NCBI GenBank assembly: GCA_902570035.1
Contig: CACFWO010000001.1
Location: 186,001-250,000 of the forward strand
Direction of reading: 5' to 3'
DNA: 64,000 bases
From: an uncultured SAR86 cluster bacterium
Lineage (GTDB): Bacteria; Pseudomonadota; Gammaproteobacteria; Magnimaribacterales; AG-339-G14
Part shown: piece by piece, positions 52,676 through 63,271 of the stretch
How the letters are laid out: each line of letters starts with the position of its first letter
How positions within the stretch are numbered: the first letter of the stretch is position 1
The notes under the pieces: generated by a model
Seen by the model: only the letters and a program-made list of their open reading frames with translations
Databases searched by the model: none
What the model was told of the DNA's origin: nothing
Translations under genes and position numbers: made by a program

Positions 52676-54214
52676 ATGATTTTCATACAGTTCTTTAAGA
52701 TTATTTTTATTTTTTGGAAATATAGACTCGATCTCTTATTACCTGAACTTAATTTAAATCTATTTTTTAAGATTTTGTATGTCATTAATCCATTACGTTT
52801 AATTCCTGTTAGAGGAAGTAAGGGAGAGCGATTATTCTCTGCGCTCTTAGCCGCTGGTCCTGTTTATGTAAAATTAGGTCAGATTTTATCAACTCGGTCA
52901 GACTTCTTTGATGATGAAATCATTCATAAGCTCACAAAATTTCAATCCAATTTACCTACTTTTGACTCAAGGATAGCCGTTAGGATTATTGAGGATGACT
53001 TGGGCAAACCAATTGGAGAACTGTTTGAGAGCTTTAAGCGAAAACCTTTAGCGGCGGCCTCAATTGCCCAAGTCCATGAAGCGGTTCTTTTTTCTGGAGA
53101 AGAAGTTGTAGTCAAAGTGATACGCCCAAATATTCAAAAAGAAATCACTAAAAACCTTGGTCTAATAAAATTAATTTCAAAATTATTGGATTTGCTTCTT
53201 GTTGATGCCCAAAGACTGCAACTGAAAGAATTAGTTCAAGAATATGAAATTGTAATTCAAGGAGAAGTAGATTTAAAAAGGGAGTCTGCGAACACACGTT
53301 TGACTGCAGAATATTTTGAAAATTCTAACCTGCTATACGTTCCAAAAGTTTTTTCAAAGCTTTCTGGCAGCCAAACTTTAACGATCGAAAAAATTAAAGG
53401 TGTTCCGATAACAGATTTCGAAACATTAGATAGGTTAGAAGTAGATCGTAAGCTTTTGTCTGAACGAGGAGTTAGCATTTTTTTTAAACAAGTGTTCGAA
53501 GATAATTTCTTTCATGCAGATATGCATCCAGGAAATATTTTTGTTGATGTAAGCAATCCTAAGTCACCAACTTATATAAACGTAGATTACGCTATATGCG
53601 GAAGCTTAAGCGATCAAGAACAATTTTTTATTGGAAAAATGTTATCTGAAATGTTCTCTCAAAATTTTAAGGCGGTTGCTGAGACCATGATAAGAGCAGG
53701 ATGGGTTGATAATAAAACCTCACCATTGGAATTAGAGATAACCGTAAGAACTTTTTTAGAGCCAATAATTGAGAAACCTTTTGATGACATCAATTTTGGT
53801 GAAATGCTATTTCAGTTTTTTGATTCAACAAGAAAATATAATCTTTCTCTTCCGCCTTCGCTATTATTGCTTGAAAAAACACTCATAAACATTGAAGGCT
53901 TAGGTAAACAGATTTATCCACAGCTTGATTTATGGGTAACTGCTAAACCTTTTATCCAAGAGTGGATTAAGGCTAAATATAATCCGGCTAGAATTTTTAA
54001 AAAAATACATGATGATGCTGGATTCTTGATAGAAAAAGCTGTCAATCTTCCTTCTCAAATCGCTAATTTATTTGATGCTGTAGATAAGATGGAAAATTAC
54101 ACCGCTGAATTACAAGACTTAAGAAAAGAAGTTAAAAAATCTGAAAGAAGAAGATCTTGGCAATTATTTGCACTATCTTTTCTTTTGATTCTGATAATAT
54201 TTGCTGTGATATGA
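52676..54214 (+). CDS. ubiB: Atypical kinase/ATPase UbiB
   Basis: Supports ubiquinone synthesis and lipid handling. The ABC1/ADCK signature (GPVYVKLGQILSTRSDF, the A-rich loop KPLAAASIAQVHEA, the catalytic-loop region HADMHPGN) is intact, and hydrophobic helices at the C-terminus anchor it to the membrane. It has 512 residues and overlaps hisE by 4 bases. Confidence 0.95.
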   Translation: MIFIQFFKIIFIFWKYRLDLLLPELNLNLFFKILYVINPLRLIPVRGSKGERLFSALLAAGPVYVKLGQILSTRSDFFDDEIIHKLTKFQSNLPTFDSRIAVRIIEDDLGKPIGELFESFKRKPLAAASIAQVHEAVLFSGEEVVVKVIRPNIQKEITKNLGLIKLISKLLDLLLVDAQRLQLKELVQEYEIVIQGEVDLKRESANTRLTAEYFENSNLLYVPKVFSKLSGSQTLTIEKIKGVPITDFETLDRLEVDRKLLSERGVSIFFKQVFEDNFFHADMHPGNIFVDVSNPKSPTYINVDYAICGSLSDQEQFFIGKMLSEMFSQNFKAVAETMIRAGWVDNKTSPLELEITVRTFLEPIIEKPFDDINFGEMLFQFFDSTRKYNLSLPPSLLLLEKTLINIEGLGKQIYPQLDLWVTAKPFIQEWIKAKYNPARIFKKIHDDAGFLIEKAVNLPSQIANLFDAVDKMENYTAELQDLRKEVKKSERRRSWQLFALSFLLILIIFAVI

Positions 54215-54522
54215 AGAAATATTTAGATGATCTTGAAGCGACAATTCAGGATAGGAAAAACAAGGATCCTAAAGAATCTTATGTTGCTTCCTTGTTTAAG
54301 GAAAAAGAGAAAATCATCTCAAAAATTAAAGAGGAGTCAGAGGAATTAGCAGAAGCTTTCCTCGAAAATGACCCCAGCAGCATAAAACATGAATCTGCAG
54401 ACCTCTTGTTTCACTTAATGGTATTATTATCGGAGAAAAATATACCTTTCGATGAAGTTTTATTAGAACTTAAAAAACGAGAAGGAGTATCTGGTCATGA
54501 AGAAAAGAAATCGAGGAAATAA
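54211..54522 (+). CDS. hisE: Phosphoribosyl-ATP pyrophosphohydrolase
   Basis: Second step of histidine synthesis. The MazG-like alpha-helical fold has the metal-binding pattern KIKEESEELAEAF and HESADLLFHLMVLL. ATG 54211 overlaps the ubiB stop (ATGA) and gives 103 residues; the longer frame from 54157 begins inside ubiB and is rejected. In Pseudomonas hisI and hisE sit between ubiB and tatA; here hisI is absent and hisE stands alone. It is followed by tatA after 3 bases. Confidence 0.9.
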   Translation: MKKYLDDLEATIQDRKNKDPKESYVASLFKEKEKIISKIKEESEELAEAFLENDPSSIKHESADLLFHLMVLLSEKNIPFDEVLLELKKREGVSGHEEKKSRK

Positions 54523-54525
54523 TTA

Positions 54526-54702
54526 ATGGGTTTTGGTGGCATAAGTATTTGGCAGATCTTAATCATTCTTGCAATCATAATTTTGATTTTCGGCACTTCC
54601 AGGTTAAAAAATATTGGTTCAGATCTTGGGTCAGCATTCAAAGGATTCAAAAAAGCTGTAAACGAGGAGCCAACTAAAAAAGAAGATAAAGATAACCAAT
54701 AA
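54526..54702 (+). CDS. tatA: Twin-arginine translocase subunit TatA
   Basis: A 58-residue protein with one N-terminal membrane helix ([18 protein letters not shown]), the hinge [10 protein letters not shown], an amphipathic helix ([14 protein letters not shown]) and a charged tail. This is TatA topology. It forms the export channel of folded proteins. Its stop shares bases with the tatB start (TAATG). Confidence 0.95.
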   Translation: MGFGGISIWQILIILAIIILIFGTSRLKNIGSDLGSAFKGFKKAVNEEPTKKEDKDNQ

Positions 54703-54896
54703 TGTTCTCAATTGGTTTTTTTGAGCTCTTCATAATCTCAATAATAGCTCTGGTTATATTAGGACCAGAAAGACTTCCGCAGTTCATAAGATGGGTTGAA
54801 GAAACCATTAAATCCATTCGTGCAAGTTTTAATAAAACCTCGAAGGAGATAAAAGATAGCATCTACGTCGAAGATCATAATAAAAAAAATGATTGA
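54702..54896 (+). CDS. tatB: Twin-arginine translocase subunit TatB
   Basis: A 64-residue protein starting [20 protein letters not shown] then GPERLPQFIRWV, the classic TatB N-terminus with the conserved Glu and GPERLP. It is much shorter than E. coli TatB (about 170), having lost most of the C-terminal tail. The N-terminal functional part is complete. It overlaps tatC by 8 bases. Confidence 0.93.
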   Translation: MFSIGFFELFIISIIALVILGPERLPQFIRWVEETIKSIRASFNKTSKEIKDSIYVEDHNKKND

Positions 54897-55617
54897 TCAA
54901 GATAAAGATACAAACTATCTCGAACACCTTTCTGTTTTAAGAAAAAGTATCATCAAGTTTCTTATATTTTTAGGAATAACTTTTGTTGTTGCAGCTTTCT
55001 TTTCTAAAGATATTTTTAATTTTATTTCGGATCCGCTGATCAGCGCTTTGCCAATAGGATCCAGCCTTATAGCTACTGAGGTTGCTTCGCCTTTTCTTAC
55101 TCCTCTAAAATTTGCTTTTTATCTAGCATTATTTGTATCAATACCCTTTCTTATTTATCAGCTCATTAAATTTGCTTCGCCAGGATTGTATTTAGAAGAA
55201 AAGATTTATTTCTTTCCTTTGGTTTTAGGTTCTATCCTGCTGTTTTATCTGGGAATTACTTTTGCTTACTTTATTATTCTTCCGATTGTTTTCTCTTTCT
55301 TTTCAGCCTCAACTCCAGAAAACGTAATGATGATGACGGACATCAATTTACTTTTATCATTCGTAATCAAAATGTTTTTTGCTTTCGGTTTAGCTTTTGA
55401 AATGCCGATAATAATTATTCTGCTTCTTGTATCGAATGCAGTTACGGTGAGTAAACTTATATCTGCAAGACCTTATGTTTTTTTAGGATGTTTTGTAGTT
55501 GGTATGTTACTAACTCCACCAGATGTAATTTCACAGAGTCTGCTTGCAATTCCTGCTTGGCTTCTCTATGAATTAGGAATCATTGTCGGTAGAATGCTCA
55601 TCCGTAATAAGCAATGA
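54889..55617 (+). CDS. tatC: Twin-arginine translocase subunit TatC
   Basis: The 242-residue receptor of Tat signal peptides with six membrane segments. The N-terminal HLSVLRKSI, the FASPGLY-EEK loop and the late LTPPDVISQ match the family. It overlaps sppA by 4 bases. Confidence 0.96.
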   Translation: MIDQDKDTNYLEHLSVLRKSIIKFLIFLGITFVVAAFFSKDIFNFISDPLISALPIGSSLIATEVASPFLTPLKFAFYLALFVSIPFLIYQLIKFASPGLYLEEKIYFFPLVLGSILLFYLGITFAYFIILPIVFSFFSASTPENVMMMTDINLLLSFVIKMFFAFGLAFEMPIIIILLLVSNAVTVSKLISARPYVFLGCFVVGMLLTPPDVISQSLLAIPAWLLYELGIIVGRMLIRNKQ

Positions 55618-57428
55618 ATGCACTCAAGTCAGTTTTTAATTTTTTAGGCAGATTTTTAACTTCCACAAGGATTGTTGTAACAAACTTGATTACTTTTATT
55701 TTTTTAGCGCTCGTTTTTATTGGACTAATCTCGATTTTTATCCCCAACGATAGGAGTATTGATAAAGAAGGAAAAGTAGTCATTTTGAACCCTGAAGGTG
55801 TCCTGGTGGATCAAGAGGTGCAGTATTCAGACTTCCAATTTTCTTTTAGTCAAGTTGAACAAATTCAAACCAGAGATCTTATCAAACTTATTCAGTCAAT
55901 CTCTAAAGACGAAGATATTCCCGCCGTCCTAGTGGATTTTAGTGGTTTATCTTATTCTGGACCGACAAATTTAATTGAAATATCTGAGGAAATTCAAAAG
56001 CTCAGTGAATTAAAAAGAGTTATCGCATTTTCGGATAGATATACAACTTCGTCTTACTTAATCGCAGCGCATGCAGATGAAATTTATGTACATCAAGCTG
56101 GTGGTTTTGATATTCAGGGAATCGGAGGCTACAGAAGTTATAGTAAATCTCTATATGAAAATTTAAAAATGAAAGTCTATAACTATTCTCAAGGTGATTA
56201 TAAATCAGCTGTAGAAGGACTTACTAGAGATTCAATGTCAGACTTTGATAAAAAACAAAGGAAGGCTCTTTATGATCCTATATGGAGTAAGTACAAAGAA
56301 ATCATTGCCCAAGCAAGAGGTATTTCGAAAGAAAAGGTCCAGAAATTTGCAGATTCATATTTCGATGCCATTGGTGAAGCCGCTTTCGACAACATAGAAG
56401 CAGGAATAGAGCAAAATTATTTAACAGGCGTAAAAAGTTTTCCTGAATTTAGAAGCTATATGATTGATGAATTTGGTAAAGACGAATCATCCGATAGAGA
56501 AACATACAACTACATTACGTATCAGGAATATTCATCTTCGATGAGAGAAGACAAAGAAAAATCAGAAAATATAATTTCTATTATCACTGCTGAAGGCGCA
56601 ATTGTTGAAGGAGAAATTTCGCAAGGCTTTGCAGGATCTGCCGGTATTGCAAGACAGATCAGAAAAGCTCATGAAGACGGCAAAACTAAAGCTATTGTCT
56701 TTAGGGTTAACAGTCCTGGTGGATCAATAATTGCCAGTGAAATCATCAGAGATGAATTACTTCAGGCTAAAAACAAAGGAAAAAAAGTTGTAGTTTCAAT
56801 GGGTGACTATGCTGCCTCAGGTGGAGTTTATATTTCCACGCCTGCAGATTATATTTTTGCACATCCGACTACAATTACTGGCTCCATAGGAGTTGCTATA
56901 GCTTTTCTTACTACTGAGGATTCCCTAGAGTACATCGGTATCAGCAAAGATGGGGTTCAAACTTCTAAGTTTGCTGGTTGGACTCCTGAATTACCAGTAA
57001 CGGAAGAATTGGATAATATTTTCAATAATTTAGCTGAAAGAAGCTACCAAAGATTTCTTGAGGTTGTCTCGGAATCAAGAAAAAAAGATGTTTCTGAAAT
57101 AAATAAAATTGCTGGTGGCAGAGTTTGGATAGGCACTGATGCGCTTCAAATAGACATTGTTGATGAACTTGGCGATATAGAAGATGCTATAGGGAAAGCA
57201 GCTGCGCTTGCAGAAATTTCTGAATATCAATTGAAATACAGCTCAAGTGATGTTTCTTTCGTTGAAACAGTTCTTTCCGAAATTTTTGGAAAACTATCCC
57301 TTCCATTAGAAAAAATTAAATTTGTTAAAGCTTCTGAATCAATTTATAAATTTTTAACAGAACTTGCTCCTTTTAATAAGCCCTCAGCTAGTATGATCTG
57401 CAAGGTTTGCATCATTGAAACGTCATAA
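55614..57428 (+). CDS. sppA: Signal peptide peptidase SppA (long form)
   Basis: Membrane-bound serine protease that clears cleaved signal peptides. An N-terminal membrane helix (about 19 to 44) is followed by two repeated ClpP-like domains. The Ser-Lys dyad is K197 (GDYKSAVE) and S402 (YAASGGVY), as in E. coli (K209, S409). It has 604 residues. Coupled to tatC by a 4-base overlap, so export and signal-peptide disposal share an operon. Confidence 0.95.
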   Translation: MNALKSVFNFLGRFLTSTRIVVTNLITFIFLALVFIGLISIFIPNDRSIDKEGKVVILNPEGVLVDQEVQYSDFQFSFSQVEQIQTRDLIKLIQSISKDEDIPAVLVDFSGLSYSGPTNLIEISEEIQKLSELKRVIAFSDRYTTSSYLIAAHADEIYVHQAGGFDIQGIGGYRSYSKSLYENLKMKVYNYSQGDYKSAVEGLTRDSMSDFDKKQRKALYDPIWSKYKEIIAQARGISKEKVQKFADSYFDAIGEAAFDNIEAGIEQNYLTGVKSFPEFRSYMIDEFGKDESSDRETYNYITYQEYSSSMREDKEKSENIISIITAEGAIVEGEISQGFAGSAGIARQIRKAHEDGKTKAIVFRVNSPGGSIIASEIIRDELLQAKNKGKKVVVSMGDYAASGGVYISTPADYIFAHPTTITGSIGVAIAFLTTEDSLEYIGISKDGVQTSKFAGWTPELPVTEELDNIFNNLAERSYQRFLEVVSESRKKDVSEINKIAGGRVWIGTDALQIDIVDELGDIEDAIGKAAALAEISEYQLKYSSSDVSFVETVLSEIFGKLSLPLEKIKFVKASESIYKFLTELAPFNKPSASMICKVCIIETS

Positions 57429-57888
57429 ACTTCATTTTCTTTTTTTAACAGTTTTTCTTTCCGCAACTGCTTATGCGGAAATCCTAAATAACTTAGAGGT
57501 TGCTTGGGTGGTAGACGGCGACACCGTGCATGCAACCAAGAATGGTCAACTATACAAAATAAGATTAACCGAAATAGATGCTCCTGAGAGAGGTCAACCT
57601 TTTGGAAAACAATCTACAGATAATTTGAAAGTTTTTCTTAGAAAAGGATTTATCGATGTTGATCTAAAGGGCCAAGATATCTACAAAAGACATTTAGGAA
57701 GGATTTATGTTGACGGTAAAGACATCAATAAAAAAATGGTCTCAACTGGAAGTGCTTGGGTTTACGATAAATACGTTACTGACAAGAGTTTTTATATAGA
57801 ACAGAAGAAAGCCCAAAATAACAAGCTAGGAATTTGGGCTGATGAGGAAGCCATGCCTCCTTGGGTATGGCGCCAACGAAACAATTAA
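57415..57888 (+). CDS. Secreted thermonuclease-like (SNase family) nuclease
   Basis: A signal peptide (to about residue 21, ATAYA) is followed by an OB-fold SNase domain with the three catalytic residues R50, E58 (IDAPE) and R92 (YKRHLGR), plus VDGDT metal-binding Asp. It should cut DNA or RNA outside the cytoplasm, perhaps to gain phosphate or nucleotides. The start is TTG 57415, 14 bases inside sppA, with an AAGG ribosome-binding site; no ATG lies in the signal peptide. It overlaps fba by 4 bases, convergent. Confidence 0.88.
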   Translation: MKRHKLHFLFLTVFLSATAYAEILNNLEVAWVVDGDTVHATKNGQLYKIRLTEIDAPERGQPFGKQSTDNLKVFLRKGFIDVDLKGQDIYKRHLGRIYVDGKDINKKMVSTGSAWVYDKYVTDKSFYIEQKKAQNNKLGIWADEEAMPPWVWRQRNN

Positions 57889-58898
57889 TTTTCCAAAGAA
57901 CTTTCCCATTCTCCTAGAGCAGCTAATTTATTCATTTTAGCCCTGTGAGAAAAAGTTTCTTGCGCAGCAGTCTCGTTCTCAACATTACCGCTCCAAGCTT
58001 TAAGAGCAGCTTGCTGAAGTGCTCTTCCATAAGAAAAACTTAACTTCCAAGGATTGGATGATATTTTATTCATCTTGTCTAAATGCGCAGTTGAATCAAT
58101 ATCAGACTGCCCACCTGACAAAAAAGTTACTGCAGGCAAATCATCAGAAAGACTGTTTTGTAAGCACTCCACAGTTTTTTCTGCTACAAGAGAAATGTTC
58201 GCTTGCTCACTTGCAGTTGAACCGCTGGTAACCATGTTGGGCTTTAGAATTGTTCCTTTGATATTAACTTCATGATCAGTCAAAGAATTAAACAACGTTT
58301 CGAGTGCCCTAGATGTAGCTGAGTAACAATCTTCAATTGAATGGGACCCATCCATGAGAACCTCAGGTTCAACAATTGGAACCATATTGTTGTTTTGAAC
58401 TATCTTTGCATACTCTGCCAAAGCCTCCATATTTGCCTTAAGACAATCATCTGAAGGAAATGAACCGTCTTGTTTTATTACTGCTCTCCACTTAGTAAAT
58501 TTAGCTCCTAATGAAAAATACTCTGCACATCTTTCATCAAGGCCATCTAAGCCTTGAGTTAAATTTTCATCTGGCGAAGAGTCAAGTGGCTTAATTCCTT
58601 TATCTACTTTTATTCCTGGAAGAGCCCCCTGAGCGAAAATAATATCCGAAAGCATCGTTCCGTCTTTCGCTTCTTGTCTTAAAGTTTCATCAAAAAGTAT
58701 CACGCCTCCAATGTTATTTTTCATGCCTTCCGCTCTGAATAATAATTCTCGATAGTCTCTTCTGTTTTCTTCGGTTGATTCTGTATCAATCGTGTCAAAT
58801 CTCTTGGTAATTGTGGGCGTACTTTCATCGGCAGCTAAAATTCCCTTACCGTCTGAAACTATATGATTAGCAATATCTTCTAAACTTTCAAAATTCAT
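57885..58898 (-). CDS. Fructose-bisphosphate aldolase class I
   Basis: Reversible aldol step of glycolysis and gluconeogenesis. The eukaryote-like class I sequence has GKGILAADESTPTI, WRAVI, VEPEVLMDGSH, TILKPNMV (Schiff-base lysine) and TFLSGGQSD. The length of 337 residues is normal. It overlaps the pgk stop by 4 bases and has a strong ribosome-binding site (AAAGGAG). Many Gammaproteobacteria have a zinc class II enzyme at this place. Confidence 0.95.
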   Translation of the reverse strand: MNFESLEDIANHIVSDGKGILAADESTPTITKRFDTIDTESTEENRRDYRELLFRAEGMKNNIGGVILFDETLRQEAKDGTMLSDIIFAQGALPGIKVDKGIKPLDSSPDENLTQGLDGLDERCAEYFSLGAKFTKWRAVIKQDGSFPSDDCLKANMEALAEYAKIVQNNNMVPIVEPEVLMDGSHSIEDCYSATSRALETLFNSLTDHEVNIKGTILKPNMVTSGSTASEQANISLVAEKTVECLQNSLSDDLPAVTFLSGGQSDIDSTAHLDKMNKISSNPWKLSFSYGRALQQAALKAWSGNVENETAAQETFSHRAKMNKLAALGEWESSLEN

Positions 58899-60052
58899 AT
58901 TTTCTCCTTTAAAGCATCTAGAGAGGGTAATGATCCTTTCTCAATGTATTCCAAAAAGGCGCCTCCAGCAGTTGAAGCATATCCTACTTTATCTAATAAG
59001 TTTGATTGATTAAAGGCAGTTAAAGTCTCTCCCCCGCCAATAACAGAATATGCATCTGATTCAGAAATAACCTTGGCAAGATGCAATGTACCTCTTGAAA
59101 ATTCTTCTCTTTCAAAAAAACCTAAAGGACCATTCCATAATATAGTTTTACAACTCGAGATAATGTTATTTAAGTTTTTAATTGAGTTAATACTAACGTC
59201 ATAAATAATGTCGTCTGGCAATATTCTTTCATAAGTTTTCTCAACAATAGACTTATCTTTTTGTTCCACTACAAAGGTATCGGGCAATATTATTTTGTTA
59301 TTTTTACAAAGATCTTTTACTTCTTCCAAGAAATCATTTTCTACAATCGATTGACCGATTTCATGTCCTTTTGATTTGTGTAATGTATTAGCTATCCCTC
59401 CTCCAACGAAAAGCCAATCAACTTTTTCAAGAAGAGATTCCAGAATATTTATTTTTGTTGATATTTTTGAGCCGCCGATGATTCCCAGCATTGGTTTTGA
59501 TGGGTTATTTAAAATTCCTTCCAGAGAATTTAACTCTTCCTCAACCAACCTTCCAACACATGAATCCATAAAATGACTAACTCCTTCAGTGGAACAGTGG
59601 CTTCTATGAGCCGATCCAAAAGCATCCATGACAAAAACATCAGCTAATTGTGCAAGCTTTTTTGAAAATAACTCATTGTTATCAGTTTCACCTTCAAAAA
59701 ATCTTACATTTTCTAACATCGAAATCTTTTTTTGATTATCTGAGAAATGATCAAGGTTTAAATCATCATGAAAATAAATCTCTTCGGACAATAAAGTGCT
59801 CAAGTGTTCTGCAACTTTTTTCAGAGAAAAGTCTTTATCAATCTCTCCTACTTTTTCAGGTCTGCCTAGATGACTAAGAATTGTTACCGAGCTGGCTTTA
59901 GAAAGAACATAGGTTAAAGTTGGCAATGTTCTTAAAATTCTCTCGTCATCGCTGACTTTTCCATTCAAATACTTTACGTTGTAATCAAATCTGACTAATA
60001 TCCTTTTTCCTTGAAGATCAAGATCATCAAGCGTCGGGATCCCGTTGATCAT
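58895..60052 (-). CDS. pgk: Phosphoglycerate kinase
   Basis: ATP-forming step of glycolysis. Conserved parts seen: [15 protein letters not shown], the AFGSAHRSH segment, [16 protein letters not shown] and the C-terminal VIGGGET. It has 385 residues. It overlaps tkt and fba by 4 bases on each side. Confidence 0.96.
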   Translation of the reverse strand: MINGIPTLDDLDLQGKRILVRFDYNVKYLNGKVSDDERILRTLPTLTYVLSKASSVTILSHLGRPEKVGEIDKDFSLKKVAEHLSTLLSEEIYFHDDLNLDHFSDNQKKISMLENVRFFEGETDNNELFSKKLAQLADVFVMDAFGSAHRSHCSTEGVSHFMDSCVGRLVEEELNSLEGILNNPSKPMLGIIGGSKISTKINILESLLEKVDWLFVGGGIANTLHKSKGHEIGQSIVENDFLEEVKDLCKNNKIILPDTFVVEQKDKSIVEKTYERILPDDIIYDVSINSIKNLNNIISSCKTILWNGPLGFFEREEFSRGTLHLAKVISESDAYSVIGGGETLTAFNQSNLLDKVGYASTAGGAFLEYIEKGSLPSLDALKEKI

Positions 60053-62034
60053 TTTTTAAGAAAACTGATTATTTTTTTTGAAACCTTATCTGCGGTAAAT
60101 CCGAAGTGATCCATTAATACTGATCCTGGAGCTGATTCACCAAAAGATTCCATGCCAATGACTAAGTCTCCTTGATTGAGATATTTATGCCAGAAGTCTG
60201 GGTAACCGCATTCAATGGCTACTCGAGGTCCGTCTCCGAGAATGTTAGTTTTATATTCATCGTCTTGTTGATCAAAAATTTCAGTGCAAGGCATAGATAC
60301 AACATTTGCCTTTAAGCCATTTTCCCTTAAATATTCTTTGGCATGCATAGCTAACTGAACTTCAGATCCAGTAGCCATAATGGTTAGATCGCTCTGTTCT
60401 TCCTTGCTAAGCAAGTAACCTCCTTTTGCAATCTGTGAGTGATCATCTCTTTTCTGAGGTTCTAAGTTCTGTCTAGATAGGATTAAAGCAGATGGTTTAT
60501 CTTGTGAAGTTAATGCCGCTTTCCAAGAGTAAGCTGTTTCAACGCCATCGCAAGGCCGCCAAGTATTTAAATTAGGCGTAGATCTCAATATTGTCAGATG
60601 CTCAACGGGCTGATGGGTAGGCCCGTCCTCTCCTACACCGATAGAATCGTGTGTATAGACGTATATTACTGGCAGCTTCATCAATGCGCTCATTCGAACT
60701 GCATTTCTTGCATAATCTAAAAAGGTTAAAAAAGTCCCCCCATAAGGTCTAAAACCTCCATGCAAATAAAGCCCATTCATTATGGCGGACATGCCAAATT
60801 CTCTTACGCCGTAACTTAAATAGTTCCCTATTCCATTTTCTAATAATTCAGAACCCTTCCATTGAGTATTGTTAGAGGGAGATAAATCAGCAGAACCTCC
60901 AAACAATTCTGGAATTCTAGGACCTAATGAATCAAGACACATACCAGATGCCTTTCTTGAGGCATGGTGAGTCTCATCATTTGAAAAATTTTCTATCAAT
61001 TCTTCAAAAATTTTATCTGACTCCTCAGGTAAAGAACTTGAAAATATTCTTTGAATTTCTGAGTGCTCTTTTGAATAATTTTTTGAGTAATCGTCAAACA
61101 TTGAATTCCAATCATCTTCTTGAGCTTGGCCATATTTTTCATTATTCCAAGCTTCATAAACATGATCGGGAACTTCAAATGGAGGATACTTCCATCCAAT
61201 CTCTTCTCTAGTTAATTCTATTTCTTCATCGCCCAAAGCAGCCCCATGCACCTCAGAAGTCCCAGATTTATTTGGAGATCCCTTGCCTATGACGGTTTTG
61301 CAACAAATCAAAGTAGGCTTTGTAGATTTTTTTGCTTTTTCTATGCAAGAATTTATTTTGCTGACATCATGACCGTCTACATTACCAAAAACTTCCCAAC
61401 CGTAAGACTCAAATCTTTTCTTTGTATCGTCTGTGAACCAACTATCAACCCTTCCATCAATACTAATCTCATTATCGTCGTAAAATACGATTAAATTGCC
61501 TAATTCTAATGTTCCAGCTAAGGAACAGGCTTCATGAGAAATACCTTCCATTAAATCTCCATCTCCAACAAAGGCATAGGTTTTGTGATCAAAAATTTGG
61601 AAATTATCTTTATTGTATTTTGTAGCCAATATTTTCTCTGCCAGAGCCATTCCAACAGCGTTAGCAATGCCTTGACCTAATGGTCCGGTAGTAGTCTCAA
61701 CTCCTGGAGCATAACCTATCTCTGGATGGCCAGGCGTCTTTGAATGCAGTTGCCTAAAGTTTTTAAGGTCACTAATTGAAAGTTCATAGCCTGTGAGATG
61801 CAGGAGAGAATAAAGCAGCATAGAACCATGCCCATTTGAAAGAACAAACCTATCTCTATTAAACCAGTTGGGATTTTTGGGATTATGGGATAGGTGATTC
61901 ATCCATAGCGCTTGAGCAATTTCTGCCATGCCCATTGGCATTCCTGGGTGTCCGCACCCAGCTTCTTGAACTGCATCCATAGATAAAGCTCTAATAGCGT
62001 TGGCAAAATCTGAATTGGTAGATTGTTTAGGCAA
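60049..62034 (-). CDS. tkt: Transketolase
   Basis: Thiamine diphosphate enzyme of the pentose phosphate pathway. The opening [23 protein letters not shown], the TPP motif GDGDLMEG with a later partner DDNEISIDG, and [19 protein letters not shown] are intact. It has 661 residues. Start is TTG 62034: an in-frame stop lies two codons upstream and no ATG precedes the conserved N-terminus. It heads the tkt-pgk-fba operon. No gap gene lies between tkt and pgk. Confidence 0.95.
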   Translation of the reverse strand: MPKQSTNSDFANAIRALSMDAVQEAGCGHPGMPMGMAEIAQALWMNHLSHNPKNPNWFNRDRFVLSNGHGSMLLYSLLHLTGYELSISDLKNFRQLHSKTPGHPEIGYAPGVETTTGPLGQGIANAVGMALAEKILATKYNKDNFQIFDHKTYAFVGDGDLMEGISHEACSLAGTLELGNLIVFYDDNEISIDGRVDSWFTDDTKKRFESYGWEVFGNVDGHDVSKINSCIEKAKKSTKPTLICCKTVIGKGSPNKSGTSEVHGAALGDEEIELTREEIGWKYPPFEVPDHVYEAWNNEKYGQAQEDDWNSMFDDYSKNYSKEHSEIQRIFSSSLPEESDKIFEELIENFSNDETHHASRKASGMCLDSLGPRIPELFGGSADLSPSNNTQWKGSELLENGIGNYLSYGVREFGMSAIMNGLYLHGGFRPYGGTFLTFLDYARNAVRMSALMKLPVIYVYTHDSIGVGEDGPTHQPVEHLTILRSTPNLNTWRPCDGVETAYSWKAALTSQDKPSALILSRQNLEPQKRDDHSQIAKGGYLLSKEEQSDLTIMATGSEVQLAMHAKEYLRENGLKANVVSMPCTEIFDQQDDEYKTNILGDGPRVAIECGYPDFWHKYLNQGDLVIGMESFGESAPGSVLMDHFGFTADKVSKKIISFLKK

Positions 62035-62106
62035 TTTTCAAAACTTATATTTTCTCCTATTTTTATCGAGCTTCATAGTAGAATGTCCGACCTCAATGAG
62101 ATATAA

Positions 62107-63258
62107 ATGAGCGAATATACAACTTTTACGTCCGAATCCGTATCAGAGGGTCATCCAGACAAGCTATCTGATCAAATTTCTGATGCGATCCTTGATGCAT
62201 TCCTTGCTGAGGATCCTAAAGCAAGAGTTGCATGTGAAACTCTAGTCAAAACTGATCTCGTTGTTGTAGCCGGTGAAATAACATCAAGTGCAAACCCCGA
62301 TCTGGAGAAAGTAGTTAGAAATGTAATCAATGAGATTGGTTATGATAACGATGCTGTCGGTTTCAACGGAGACAAAGTAGAATTTTTAAATGCCATCGGA
62401 AAGCAATCTCTTGATATTGCTCAAGGTGTTGATGAAGGGACAGGCGAAGATCTTGATCAAGGAGCGGGCGATCAAGGTTTAATGTTTGGTTATGCAACTA
62501 ATGAAACTGAACAACTGATGCCAGCACCTATTCATTACTCACATTTGTTAGTTAAAAAACAATCGGAAGTGAGAAAAAATGGAAAACTAAAGTGGCTTAG
62601 ACCCGATGCAAAAAGTCAATTATCTTTCGATTATGATAGTAATGGGAATCCTTCTGCAATTACTGCAGTTGTTTTATCTACTCAACATGATGGAGAAGTC
62701 TCACAAGACGATTTAAAAGAAGGTGTGATGGAAGAGATTCTAAAACCAGTTTTACCAAGCAACCTAGTCAATAAAGAGACAAAATTTTTTATAAATCCTA
62801 CCGGAAGATTTGTTGTTGGAGGGCCTGTCGGAGATTGTGGCTTAACAGGCAGAAAAATCATTGTTGATACTTATGGCGGTATGGCTAGGCATGGTGGAGG
62901 AGCTTTCTCTGGAAAGGATCCTTCAAAAGTTGATAGGTCAGCTGCATATGCAGGAAGATATGTTGCAAAGAATATTGTCGCCGCTGGATTGGCTGATAAA
63001 TGTGAAGTTCAAATATCCTATGCTATTGGAATTGCTAAACCTACCTCGATCAGTGTCAACACATTTGGAACAGCGAAAATTTCTGAAGAGCAAATATTGA
63101 GCTTAATCAGAGAAAAGTTTGATTTAAGACCTAAAGGGCTGATAGCTATGCTTGATTTATTAAAACCTATTTATCAAGAAACAGCAGCTTATGGACATTT
63201 TGGAAGAGAACAATTCCCCTGGGAAAAAATCGATAAAATTGAAGAGTTAAAATCCTAA
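62107..63258 (+). CDS. metK: S-adenosylmethionine synthetase
   Basis: Makes SAM from methionine and ATP. Motifs: [17 protein letters not shown] near the start (H16, D18), [27 protein letters not shown], all conserved. It has 383 residues. ahcY follows after 13 bases, so SAM synthesis and SAH disposal are co-expressed. A TAGAAT at about 62080..62085 is a possible -10. No SAM riboswitch can be drawn in the 72-base leader. Confidence 0.96.
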   Translation: MSEYTTFTSESVSEGHPDKLSDQISDAILDAFLAEDPKARVACETLVKTDLVVVAGEITSSANPDLEKVVRNVINEIGYDNDAVGFNGDKVEFLNAIGKQSLDIAQGVDEGTGEDLDQGAGDQGLMFGYATNETEQLMPAPIHYSHLLVKKQSEVRKNGKLKWLRPDAKSQLSFDYDSNGNPSAITAVVLSTQHDGEVSQDDLKEGVMEEILKPVLPSNLVNKETKFFINPTGRFVVGGPVGDCGLTGRKIIVDTYGGMARHGGGAFSGKDPSKVDRSAAYAGRYVAKNIVAAGLADKCEVQISYAIGIAKPTSISVNTFGTAKISEEQILSLIREKFDLRPKGLIAMLDLLKPIYQETAAYGHFGREQFPWEKIDKIEELKS

Positions 63259-63271
63259 AACGGAGCAATAA

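Noticed and set aside
62035-62106. Possible SAM riboswitch before metK
   Set aside because: The 72-base gap shows no SAM-I, SAM-II or SAM-V core and no expression-platform hairpin.
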